A DNA stretch of 64,000 bases from Terebella lapidaria (taxonomy: Eukaryota; Annelida; Polychaeta; Terebellida; Terebellidae). The stretch covers positions 61,795,977 through 61,859,976 of the forward strand of contig OX424555.1 in the NCBI GenBank assembly GCA_949152475.1. The letters run 5' to 3'. A program made the position numbers and the translations under genes. Position 1 is the first letter of the stretch. Every line of letters begins with the position of its first letter. Shown here in pieces: positions 45,621 to 57,429 of the stretch. A model generated the notes under the pieces. It was not told the origin of the DNA. It saw only the letters and a program-made list of their open reading frames with translations, and ran no database searches.

Positions 45621-48600
45621 TGGTGGCAGCGAAAGTTACTCGAACCTCGTCGGCCGAAAGGGACTGTCTAAAACTTGTGAAGAAGGTAGACCCGGTCTCA
45701 CACGTTAACATCAATACTGCCTCACTTGCTCCGAGTACCTGTCAAAAACGTTGGCTGCATGTGAAAAGTCTACTTCAATCTTCTAGCTGTTGTTGCACAC
45801 GGTTTGTGATCAAATCATGGCTTCAAAGGCACCAAAGCAGTGGTGTCTCACCAAAACAGAAACTCACTTCATTTGAAAACTGGCGTCAAAACCTACAGTA
45901 CATATTATCATTGCACTCAAACTTTGCACCATTCCTTGTAGAAGGAGTTGCGTGGCAAAAAAAGACCAAGGCCACAACACTCAGGGGATTCACCAATGAT
46001 GCTGTTGACGTTGCTGAGGCAAGCCGACGAACTGCTGCTCAAAAAGTTACGCAGTTAGAGCTGATGTTGGGACAACTATTGCCCAGTGATTTCTCGAAAT
46101 ACAATCATCAAGAGCTCTACCTCTATTGACAATATATGGCAGTGCATACGGATGCACTATGGTTTTCAGTGAACAGGTGCGCACTTCATTGATTTTGCCG
46201 ACATCACCCTTGACGTCAATGAAAGGCCAGAGGATCTTTACCAAAGACTTGTCGCCTTTATTGATGACAATTTACTTCAGAAGGAGGGTGGTATAACACA
46301 CCACGGTGTGGCTGTCCCAGAAGACGAGGAGTTGTCAACCTCTCTGGAAAATCTGGTTGTACTGACTTGGCTCCAGTTGCTCCATAAAGATTTGCCATGC
46401 ATCGTCAAGCAGCGATACGGCACAGAACTGAGATCAAGAACACTAGCATCCATAAAGCCCGAAATTTCACAGGCGCTAGACTCTTTGTTAGACGAGGCGC
46501 AGACATCAGAGGATTCCAAGGTAATGCGTGCTGCTGCCTTTCCCACATACAAGAGACAGACTGACAGAACTACACCCTCTACAGCCTCCCATTATCGCAA
46601 GCCATTGAAGCAGTGTCCTCTTTGCACCCAAGCTGGCCGTGCTGATACCAACCACTTCCTCAGCAAGTGCAAATATCTGCCTCCAGAAGACCGTAAGTTT
46701 GTCAGCCGTGCACGACACATTGCAGCAATGGAGGACCCTGAGTTGATCGCACTTGGTGAGAGCAGTGAAGAAGAAGTTCCTGTTCAGGGTGGTGAGCAAC
46801 CCTCAGCAAGAAGGGTACAAGTGAAGCAGTCTCCTTTCATCAACACATTCTTTCATCACAGCCCACTGCGCATCACCATTGACTCCGGCGCAGAGACAAA
46901 CATGATCCGGACATCTGTGGCCAAATTCGTGGGAGCTGACATACGTGCCAGCTCTCAGATTGCTCTCCAGGCTGATGGCCAGTCACAGCTCACCGTGGCT
47001 GGTGGGACACACATGACTGTCACCAGGGATGGCCACGAGTTTGTTCTAGAGGCATTGGTTGTCGATGACATGGATGTTGATGTCCTTGCCGGTGTGTCAC
47101 TCATGTCTGTTAATGACATCACTATTCGACCAGCTCGACGCCAAATCATCCTGAGTGATGGAACTGTCTACCAATACAACTCACAAAGTGAAAGATCACT
47201 CCACAATGTGGTACGACACACCCAGGCCTATGTTTTGTGGGCTCCTGCTACAAAACAATGCTGTGGCCTGGAGATTATGTGGAGATGACCCTCACAAATG
47301 ATGACTTCACTGATGCCACAGTTGCTCTAGAGCCCCGCAGTGACTGCTCGTTGGCAAAAAGTCAGCCAGCTGCTCACCCATGGCCACATCCAGATATAAT
47401 ATCCACTGTCGGAGACAAAATCCGCCTCGTGAATGACACTGATGTCCCTGTGGTACTCCCTCGTAATGAGCATTTCTGCCAGATTCTTCCAGTCTCGGAA
47501 CCATATCTCACAGCCACGTCATTGCCCACGTGTCAGTACCGGACCCACAGAGTCTGCAAACTCACACAACTGCTGTTCAGCTCGATCATGACTAGATGCT
47601 GCACACAAGTACCAGGCAGGCATTCCAAGACCTCCTGACAGAGTATGATTCAGTGTTCGATCCCCAGTACCCAGGATACAACGGTGCTGTTGGTCAATTT
47701 GAAGGAGCTGTCAACATGGGCCCAGTTCAGCCCCCTCAGCGCAAAGGTCGTGTGCCACAATACTCCAAAGGCAAACTGCAGGAGCTTCAAGATAAGTTCA
47801 ATGAGCTGGAGAATGCCAAAGTTCTACAAAAACCAGAGGATGTTGGTGTTGTCGCCGAGTACCTAAACCCATCCTTCCTGGTCAAGAAGCCCTCTGGTGG
47901 TCATCGACTAGTCACAGCCTTTGCAGATGTTGGCAGATATGCTAAGCCCCAAACAGCCCTGATGCCTGACATACAGTCCACACTTCAGTCTATTGCTAAG
48001 TGGAGATACATAATCGTGTCTGATTTAACAAGTGCCTTTTATCAAATTGCCTTGAGCAAGGAGTCCATGAATTACTGTGGTGTTGCCACACCGTTCCGCA
48101 GTGTCAGGGTCTACACACGCCTAGCTATGGGCATGCCAGGGTCTGAAACTGCCATGGAGGAGTTGATGTGCCGTGTGTTGGGCGATCTCCAGCAAGAGGG
48201 CATCATTGCCAAGCTAGCTGATGACCTCTTCTGTGGTGCAGACACTCCTGAGCAGCTACTATGTAATTGGCGGAGAGTACTGCAGGCCCTCAAGAACTGC
48301 GACCTCAAGTTGTCAGCCTCAAAGACCATCATAGCCCCAAGAAGTACCACAATCCTTGGGTGGGTTTGGCAGGAGGGCATCTTACGTGCCAGTGCCCACC
48401 GGATTGCCACTCTTGCAAGCTGCTCCAAGCCTATGACCGTGCGGGCACTAAACTCATTTATTGGAACATACAAGGTTCTCTCTCGTGTGATACCTTCTTG
48501 CAGCTCTCTCCTGGCCGCTCTGGATGAAGAAGTTGCCGGAAAACAGTCACAAGATAAAATCCAGTGGACTGACAGTCTCCTGTCAGCTTTCAGTAAAGCA

Positions 48601-50668
48601 TAACAAGCTCTAACGTCTGCTAGGGTGATCACACTCCCTCGACCAAGCGATGTTTTGTGGATCGTAACTGATGGAGCCGTCAAAAACCATGGGCTTGGTG
48701 CCACACTTTATGTTCAGCGAGGAGGGAAGATCTATCTTGCAGGGTTTTTCAGCGCAAAACTTCGAGGTCGTCAACATACCTGGATTCCATGCGAAATTGA
48801 AGCATTGAGTGTTGCCAGCGCCCTCAAACATTTTGGACCCTTCCTGATTCAGTCACAACGCAAGTCATGTATTCTTACTGACAGCAAACCCTGTGTTCAG
48901 GCTGTGTCGAGGTGAGTTCTCCACAAGTCCACGTGTTTCCACCTACTTGTCAGTTGTTAGCCGATACCAGGCTTCCATCCATCACCTAGCTGGTACTGCC
49001 AATGTACCATCAGATTTTGCAAGTAGGAACGCTCCCGTCTGTCAGACAGAACATTGCCAGGTATGCTCATTTGTCTCACACCTGGAAGATTGTGTTGTCC
49101 GTGGCGTTTCTGTTCAAGATCTCATGTCTGGAGAGGTTATGCTGCCTTTCACCAGCCGTCAGGCTTGGCTGGCTGTTCAAGCAGAGTGTGCAGATCTACG
49201 ACGTGCATGTGCTCATTTGAAACAAGGTATTCGCCCATCCAAGAAAGCCACGAATATCAGAGACATCAAGCGCTATTTGCAAGTGGCAACTGTCGGATGT
49301 GATGGTCTTCTCGTTGTGCGCAGAAACGACCCACTAGCACCCTCTAATGAATGTATCATTGTGCCCAGGGAGGTTATTGATGGTTTGTTAACTGCGCTAC
49401 ATTTGCAGCTGTGCCACCCATCATGCCACCAGATGAAAATGGTTGTCCGACGCTACTTCTATGCACTCGATTTGGACAAATGGATTGAGGCCATGTCAAG
49501 GTCATGCCATGTGTGCACATCTGTGAAGAAAATACCTCATACAGTTGTAGCACAGTCTACAGATGAGGCTCCTGACTCCGTTGGATCTTCGTTCGCTGCT
49601 GATGTTCTGCGGCGCGACCGACAGTTGATACTTGTCGTGTGTGAGACAGTAACTTCCTACACCATGGCTAAAGTTGTGAGCAGCGAGCGACATGGTGACC
49701 TACGTGATGCCCTGATCCAACTCTGTGTGCCACTTTGCCCTGTCAATGGATTCAAGACAGTCATACGCACTGACCCCGCACCAGGATTCGTTGCCTTGCG
49801 TCATGACTCCTTGTTGATGGAACATGGACTCAGTATTGTCGTTGGTCGAAAAAAGAACCCAAACAAGAATCCTGTGGCAGAGCGAGCTGTGCAGGAAGTT
49901 GCATGAGCTCCTGAATCACAGGTGTTCTCGTGGTCCTGTGAATGAGCTTGATTTAGCGCTAGTCATTGCCCGAATCAATACATGTCTCAGGCGAGGCGGT
50001 CTGTCTGCCAGAGAAATGTGGTCCCAGAGGGACCAGTTCTCAAACAGTCAGTTACCTGTCACTGATCGAAACCTGATTATGGAGCAACATAATCGGCGCT
50101 TGAGCAATCATGGTCCAAGTGAAAGGTCCAAGGCCCCGGGTCGCAAGGTCGCCCGCGACCAGTTGATTCAAGTTGGGGATCTTGTGTACGTGAAGTCTGA
50201 CCGTGACATATCTAGTGGCCATGATCGCTATTTGGTTACGTCAGTGGAGAACAACTGGTACAAAATACACAAGTTCGCAGGTAACCAGTTGCGGTCGATG
50301 CCTTACCGAGTTAGAGGAACAGAGCTGTATAAGGTTCCCCTTGATGTGCCTGATCACCCGGCAAGTCACACATCCCGAGATACCTGTATCTCAGAAGATG
50401 ACCTCTATGATGACACTCCTGATGTCATTGGCCCTCCAACTGGGCATGTTCAACCTGTCATTCCACCAGTCCTGTATGAGCCACTTGAACTCGAGGCCTC
50501 TACTTCCAACACCACACTGGAGGACACGGACATCCAACCGCCACAAGTCCCGGACGATACTCCAGTCTCTCCCCGACGGTCTGGACGTTCCCGACAAGAG
50601 CCCAAGTTTCTGAACGATTATGTGACTTAGTTATCCCGATCAGATAGAGACAGAGATGAAAGGGGTGA

Positions 50669-50922
50669 CGCCATAATGTACACGTATGTGTTTATGTGTT
50701 TGTATACCACCCGAAGTACGGTTTTTACTTTGATCATGTTGATGTTGTTCCGACAATTGTTATCTCCCCGGATCTGAGTTCCGGTTGTCCAACTAGTTTC
50801 TGTGTCATGTGAAACGCCGTAATATTGACTGTTGGAATAAACCTGTGTATCAAGCTAGAGACATTTCATTGTACTCGTGTTTGGTGAACTTGTGAGACAC
50901 AAATTAACCACTTAGACTGGCG
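50669..50922 (+). repeat. 3' LTR
   Basis: 254 bp, matching the 5' LTR apart from about six substitutions and 6-bp and 4-bp length differences. It is preceded by the purine-rich GAGACAGAGATGAAAGGGG. Confidence 0.88.
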
Positions 50923-52127
50923 CAGGTTTTCTTCTCGTCGAACACGCCAGCAAGCACTCTGTTCAGCACGTGGGCAACGCAGTCCAGTCGCTCGTCCTCT
51001 CGTTGGGCGACGATCATGTTTGATCCACTGTCTGTGGTGAAGACAACATCGGTTAAATTTATAGGTGTTATACCATACGCGTCGAATATGGATACAATTG
51101 CCACTTTGATGTTGTTTCCTGTGTTTTTTGTGTTGGGTCGAACTCTTGCGTGCAGATGACATGACTCGTGAGCTCCCATCCCGCAATCCAGTGTGCAGTT
51201 TTTGTCACAAACGATCTCTGGCGATAGTCTTCTGTCCACATATCACTGGTGAATGATATTTTGCCACGAGTGAAAGCTTCCTCCAGCGCTGCTCCAAGAT
51301 GCTCACGAACACTATTGGCGCGTGCAGTGGTGTTGCGACTCAGGGTGACTGGATGTGGCATCAGGTCCTTGGCATCTTGCACAAGATTCAAGAAACCAGA
51401 CCTGCAACGAGCTCGAACGGCCTGAGGTCATCGCAGATGAATTCCACTGACGTTCGTAGAATCTGGACAATAGAACAATAAATAGCTGAATTCATTTCAC
51501 AATTCACTACATAATCCACATACATCTCGTGACAATTTAATAGGCTCTAATTGAAAAATAGACAACGTTTAGTTCTGCACCTGTGATAATAATAATAACA
51601 TTGCGATCCCAGCATGAAAATTATTTACGCACATTGAATATCAATTTTGCATTAAATTATTTATGCAGCGCACATGCATATTATGTTGGTCATACTTTTT
51701 CTTTGTCGGTCTTCGAAATACTTTGTGACTTGGGATGGGTAACATGAGTGTCTAATGTTCCTTGTCCCCTCGTCTTGCGACATCTATAGCGGTTGAGTGT
51801 CGATGTTCCTATTTGCCGACCCACATAGCTCAAAACGGTGTAACAATGACGACATGCCGCATAATCCAAGTCAGTATCATTATTGTCAACAACGATGCCG
51901 AAATTGCGCCAAACATCAGATTTTCTTGCGCTAACAGACCGTATCTTGTAATTTGCCGACTTCAGTTGTCCAGAAATCACTTCTTGATGTGCTCAAAAGT
52001 AGCAGACAAAAAATGACAATGAACCTCATCACCAGAGTCACTATATATCTAGTATACCCTGCCAGTAATCTGAACAAACCACGTTGCCCCCATGACGTCG
52101 GAAATTGAATACTTAACTATTTCTCTT

Positions 52128-53354
52128 CAGGGGCGGGTTTAGCCCCCCCCCCCCCCCCCCCTTCATAAAAAAAGGAAAAAGAGGAGAAGAAAAAACAAGG
52201 AAAAAGGGAAAAAGAGAGGGGAGGAAGTGTTTTCAAGATACATTACACTGGGAAGTAGCTTTAACTTCTGGGGCCCCATGTCGCGAGCAGTGTATTCACT
52301 TTATAGCCAACCCACCTGTTCTCAGTGAAAGCACTTCATGCCCCTATAAATGACTTGAGAGCATTGAATGGCCAAATGCACCTAATCCTTTGATGGGGTC
52401 CAAAACCAAGTAATATTTTATGTCATATTTTGTTTCAACTACAGTGATCATGCATTCATGGGTGTTAAGTAATGCTTGATAGTTAGACCCAGGAGACACT
52501 CTGGGATGCTGTATAAGGCAGGCGAATACCGCCAGCTTCTGGGGCCCTTAAGCGAGCCCCAGACCCCCGGCCGACAGGGGCTTGCTTCAACTGGCTTAAC
52601 AACATTTCAGAACTAGGCTTTCTCTCAAAATCCTAGATTTGCCTGAATCAGCCATGCATACACTCTTGGAGAGGATGGGAAATGGACTAAACAAAACCTA
52701 TAAGACACAGCACTGCATATCCCTTCAGCTTCTGGGGCCCTCAAGCAGGTCCCAGATTCTCGGTCTTCACCACCTCGCTTCACGACATTAATATTTTGGC
52801 CTTCTTTCTGAACCCTGAATTCACTCAAGATCAGGTATTCATAAACTCTCCAAGGCCATGGATATTGGACCAAGGAGAGCCCTAGAACACATCATTGGGG
52901 ATGTGTTCCCCAGACCCCCGACCGACAGGGGCTTGCTTCACCTGGCTCAGTAACATTTCACAAATGGGCCTTCCCTCATATGTCAAATCTGTTCCGAATT
53001 AGCCATGCAAAAACTCTTAGAGGGATGGGGAATGGACCAAAGGACCTTTTAGCTTCTGGGGCCCTCAACTGAGCCTCAGACCCTGAGCCTTCGCCAACTC
53101 GCTTCGCAACATTTCATATCTTGGCCCTCCATCAGAACCCTCGATCCACCCCAGATTAGGCATTTATAAACTCTCCAAAGCCATGAAATTGGCACAAGGA
53201 GAGCCCTAGAACACACCATTGGGGATGCATAAACCTTCAGCGTCTGCGGCCCTTGAGCGGGCCCCAGATCCCTGGCCGACATGGGCTCGCTTTGCTCGCC
53301 GCTCTGTCGACCAAAGGTTTTGCCCCCCCTCCCAAAATCCTATACCCGCCCCAG
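52128..53354. mobile_element. hAT-type MITE inside the hAT element
   Basis: CAGGGGCGGGTTTAG at left and CTATACCCGCCCCAG at right are inverted repeats; CTCTT flanks both sides (52123-52127, 53355-53359). The interior repeats GCTTCTGGGGCCC near 52,265, 52,533, 52,730, 53,050 and 53,240, with CCAGACCCCCGGCCGACAGG variants, giving an irregular tandem structure of about 200-320 bp. A poly-C run follows the left terminus. No coding region. Confidence 0.8.
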
Positions 53355-53359
53355 CTCTT

Positions 53360-54000
53360 TATTGTTGTCATTGATGATATAAATCATGGATACAGCTGGT
53401 CCGATACTGCTGATCTCATGTTATCACAGATTTTTGTCGGATTTTGATTGAAGATTAAACCCCAAGGTCAGGATGTTCAACTATACACCCTATTGTTAAG
53501 TGACCTGTGGTGAGAGAGTACTGGGCATCAGAGGCAAGAGAGAGATCGAACAAGAATGGGAGATCACAGTAGGGGTAATTAAGGGGGCGAGGCGTGGGGG
53601 TGTTATAACGACTGTCTGTGATGAATGGATATGAGATCTAGGTGTAGATTGTTTTCAAGTAATCGTGTGAAAACACGGCCTAGACAGGGATATATTCATT
53701 TAACTCGCAACAGTTGCGAAGTATTGCAAGTTACATAATTGAGACACTGGCTGTAGCATAAATCACAAGATAATGCATCATGTAAGTAATCCTAGATACA
53801 TTTATTGTGTACTGAAATAAAAAAATGATAGAGCACATTCATAGTACCTACGAATCACATAAAAAAATCATATAGATGAATATATTGTACTATATAGTAT
53901 ATTGATTCACTAAATTCAGAGCACTTTCAACTATTTCACAAAGATACATGCCCATATAACATGCGGGCTTCTATGAATAAAAAAGCCCACAGAAAATAAA
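53360..54000. other. hAT 5' non-coding region
   Basis: AT-rich sequence between the internal MITE and the subterminal ACCCGCACC repeats of the hAT. It presumably holds the transposase promoter, but no motif is convincing. Confidence 0.4.
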
Positions 54001-54244
54001 GCTCTTACCCGCACTCGACCCGCACCCGTAGGTGTACACCCGCACCGCACCCGCGGATTGGAAAGTGTGCCCGCTCCGCCCCACGTAAATGTGCTGCAGG
54101 ACCCACAACCCGCGCGGGGTGGGTTAGCCCGCGCAAGGCTTTAGTGCACATCGACAATGCTGGTCGATCAAGGATACCCTCACCAACCTCCAGATGGTGC
54201 TCCATTGCGTCTGCGATGCAGGCCTCAAGCTGAAGCCTAACTTG

Positions 54245-54808
54245 TAAATGTAAATGTAAACTTTATTTGTTTTAGGAGGATTTCCTATAGCCGTATAGCC
54301 ACGAGGGGGTCTCCTCCGTGCTATGCAAAACAAGTGCAGGAACATTTATACAATATATATACACAACACTAGACATGCACATATAGACGTCTATATATAT
54401 TTCTAATATTTATAACGTTGAATTCAATCGTAATCGAAAATAACCAATATACATGTACACATATGAATATATATTTAAGCCCCCCTTTCCCTAAGATGTC
54501 CGCCGATATGCCCCAGAACATAGGCCTATTAGTGCGTAATCTCTCTGGATTTTATCGAGTTCATGGAGGTATGTCTGTGGTGACAAATCGAATATGACGT
54601 CCCCGTATTCTAAAAAAAGACCTTACGAAAGATTTATACAAAATTTCCGAACATGATCTTGGAACAAGCTTTGAATGCGTTGAAGGAGACCGACCGATTT
54701 TGCAGCTTTGTTTTTGACATCCAAAATATGATCAGACCATGTTCCTCTGGAATTAAACGTTATGCCCAAATGTTTGTGCTTATAAACTCTAGTGATTGTT
54801 GTACCGTT
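54245..54808 (-). mobile_element. 5'-truncated non-LTR retrotransposon (LINE) 3' end
   Basis: The minus strand encodes the tail of a LINE reverse-transcriptase ORF (HILDVKNKAAKSVGLLQRIQ, then LEYGDVIFD and HELDKIQRDYALI), with a frameshift and stops in between. A 3'UTR and a TTTACATTTACATTTAC tail follow. The insertion is bounded by a direct repeat of about 14 bp, TGAAGCCTAACTTG, at 54,231-54,244 and 54,809-54,822. The wording suits the CR1/jockey-like branch. Confidence 0.8.
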
Positions 54809-55003
54809 GAAGCCTAACTTGCGAGCTCTTCGCCAAGAAGATCTTGTACTTGGGCTTCATGTTGATAGGCACAGGTGTCCGACGAGACCCCGCGAAGATC
54901 AAGGCCATACAGCACTGGCCCCGGCCCTGGAACGTGGCGGACGTGAGGTCTTTCTTGGGCTTCGCAAGCTACTACCACCAGTTTATTCGGGGTTTTTTGC
55001 AGG

Positions 55004-55440
55004 GTTGATATGACCAATTATTGGCTGCATTTAAATCAATGTTGAATTGGGCAACTTCGGATGTGCGTTTCACCTTTCCAAAAGGGCTTAACAGTTGACA
55101 GGGTGTGATAGTATAATCATAGTACTTCAATAAAATCTAGGTCACTATAGAGCATGATAGTACCAATTTTTCATAAAATGACGTTGAACAGGACCCCTGT
55201 CAATTTAGCTCGTTTTCAGATCGCAATTGCCGACATAGCATACATTCAGCAAAATCTTTCTCTACTCCAAATTCCGGGAAATACCAGCGGGATTTTTACT
55301 TTTCCCAAAACCAGACTTCCACACGCGCAAAATAAACCAGCAGGTGGATCAATATCGCTTCGCGTTGTTTCCCTAGGCAACCATACATCTGGCGAAATGA
55401 CGTCACTTAAAACGGAATCCTCAATGTGTGAGGCATCCCC
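55004..55440. other. Unassigned insertion in the gypsy fossil
   Basis: About 430 bp of AT-rich non-coding sequence separates the end of the reverse-transcriptase-like region from the RNase H-like region. Matching TIRs or a target duplication were not found. Confidence 0.5.
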
Positions 55441-57429
55441 AGGTCTATTCCTGGCTTCTACCCTGCAGAGATTGCGCGCCCTCTTTTGTCTGGAAGGCTT
55501 CCCAGGAGGTTGCTTTCGCGGACCTCTGGAAGGCCCTGATGACAGCACCTGTGCTCCGGCACCCCATCTCCGACCGTGAGTTCATTCTGGACACAGACGC
55601 AAGCAACTTCCTCTCGGCAGTGTCCTCTCACATGTCATGGACAGGCAGGAGCATGTGGTAGCTTATGCGATAAACTACTGCAGGACACACCGTGAGCTCC
55701 TCGCGGTGCTAAATATGACCAAGCACTTCCGGCATTACTTGTTGGGGCGGCATTTCCGGCTGCGGACTGATCACAGTTCACTCTGATGGCTGCTCAATTA
55801 CAGTGGGGCCGATGGCTTGGTGGCCCGGTGGCTTGTCGAATTCCAGTACTATGACAGATTGAGCATCGCGCCAGAAAGCTGAACGACAATGCTGACGGCC
55901 TGTCACATTGTCATAAGTGCAAAATTCGGACTGTGCAGGAACGACACCCTGAGTATTCTTCTTTAGACTCGGAACTGGATCTTCAGAGGCGGCCTGATGG
56001 CGGCCTGAGCCACAGAAGCCCACCACTTTACAGGGATGCGCCGTTACCGGTGTTAGCATCCTGCGTTTGAACTGGAGGTGCAGCTCAGCTCCAACGAGAC
56101 GTTCTCGAGCCCAGCGGTGTACTCCTCGTGGGTACCCTGCACATCATCTGACGAGTCTGAGTATGAACGGCAATAGCCCCTAGTGGTGATGGTCGCTGGC
56201 TTGAAACCGGACGTGACGGATGAGGAACCGACCTACTTAGGGGGCTACTCTCCGGAGCAACTGGCTGCGAAGCAAAGGGCGAACAATGCCCTAGCGCCGG
56301 TGATAACTGCCCTCGAAGTCGAACAGAAACCTTCCAAGGTTGAGCGGAAGACCTACAAGGAGGAGACACAATTCCTCGTCTTCAGGGGGAAGGTCACGCC
56401 CTCTGGGAAGGCCTACTCTATCGGCGATATGAGCCTCCGTGCCCGTTCCATCTGGCAACTGGTGCTCCCTGCGGAGATGCGCAAAGATGTGATCCACCAA
56501 CTGCACGACTTCCGGGTGAATGGTCACCTAGGTATCTGGAGGACCATCCATCCGCTGCAACAGCACTCTCACTGGCCTGGCAGGAGCTTGGATGTGCAGA
56601 GGTAGTGCACAGCTTGCACGCGGTGTAAGGTTCGCAAAGGAATTCCAGCTCCTGGCCACCACCCCTTGACCATGGTTAGGGCTGGCACGCCATTTGACTA
56701 TATAGCTTTGGACATTCTTGACACTCACCAGGTTACTCGTGTGGGTTCCGGAATATCTTGGTGATCTCAGACTATTTCACCAAGTACACCAACGCCTACC
56801 TGCTTGCCGCCAGACTGCGGACGAGGTGGCTCGGTTACTGGCTAATAGGTGGGTGGTGTGCCATGGCATACCTAAGCAGATACACTCTGATCAGGGCACA
56901 CAATTTGAAAGCAACCTGTTCTGGGGCTTAGCACGGATGCTAGGTAGCACCAAGGTCCGGACCACCCCTTACAGGTCCCAGTCGGACGGACAGGTCGAAA
57001 ACTTCAATCGATCTATCCTGAATATGCTGGCAGCCTTCGCCAATGATCGTGCAAATGACTGGGATGACCACGTCCCGTACTTCTTAATGACGTATAGATC
57101 GTCGGTCCACTCCTCCACCGGGGTGACGCACGCGATGCTGTATGGCTAGGAACTAAATCTGCTCATGGACATTATGTATCCAACTGCGGCAGAAAGCAGC
57201 GCAGTACCACAGCGTGGCCCCGAATACGTGGAGTGGGTTTGCTGCGGAAGGTGATAATGTGTTACTATTATCCACTGGCCAAATAGGCCAACAAGTTTGC
57301 ACGGCCGTGGATAGGCCTGTTCACCATACTAAAGCAGGTGACAGAGTTGGACTACCGGGTTCGTCGAGATTCTGATCCGGACAAAGTCTTAAGGGTTCTC
57401 TTAGACAACCTGAAACGGTGTGCCACCCA

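Larger units (their letters stand above)
45357..50922 (+). mobile_element. Ty3/gypsy LTR retrotransposon inserted in the hAT
   Basis: Two LTRs (45357-45620, 50669-50922) differ by about six substitutions and two small indels, so the insertion is fairly recent. A primer-binding site follows the 5' LTR (TGGTGGCAGCG at 45,621) and a polypurine stretch precedes the 3' LTR. Parts in order: gag about 45,800-46,700 with a Cys/His knuckle; aspartic protease about 46,870-47,130 (DSGAETN); reverse transcriptase about 47,850-48,400 (with LADDLF in place of the usual YxDD); RNase H about 48,650-48,900; integrase about 49,400-50,350. It is structurally whole, but its reading frame is broken in several places (roughly four to six), so it is a fossil. 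Confidence 0.92.
44420..51980 (-). pseudogene. hAT transposase, interrupted
   Basis: Minus-strand order: a BED-type zinc finger at about 51,970-51,750 (SDVWRNFGIVVD ... CRHC ... STLNRY); the catalytic domain at about 51,400-50,930 (ISFTSDMWTEDYRQRSFV and VVFTTDSGSN, each bearing a conserved Asp); after the LTR insertion, CDTRWNSTYMMLQSVLDQYD at about 45,250; and the C-terminal dimerisation motif (MSAPSERNFSIAGYVVSERR) ending at a stop at 44,420. Besides the LTR insertion there is at least one frameshift near 51,400 and others between 44,560 and 45,120, so it cannot make transposase. The domain set and order match the hAT superfamily. Confidence 0.88.
43971..54143 (-). mobile_element. hAT transposon, 10.2 kb because of internal insertions
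   Basis: The ends TAGAGCCCTGCGCGG (left) and CCCGCGCAAGGCTTTA (right) are inverted repeats with two mismatches. The flanks ATGCACAT (43963-43970) and GTGCACAT (54144-54151) are an 8-bp target duplication differing at one base. Both ends have subterminal ACCCGCACC repeats. Removing the LTR element (45,357-50,922) and a MITE (52,128-53,354) leaves about 3.4 kb, a normal size for an autonomous hAT. It sits in the reverse-transcriptase part of a gypsy fossil, so it is younger than that fossil. Confidence 0.93.
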
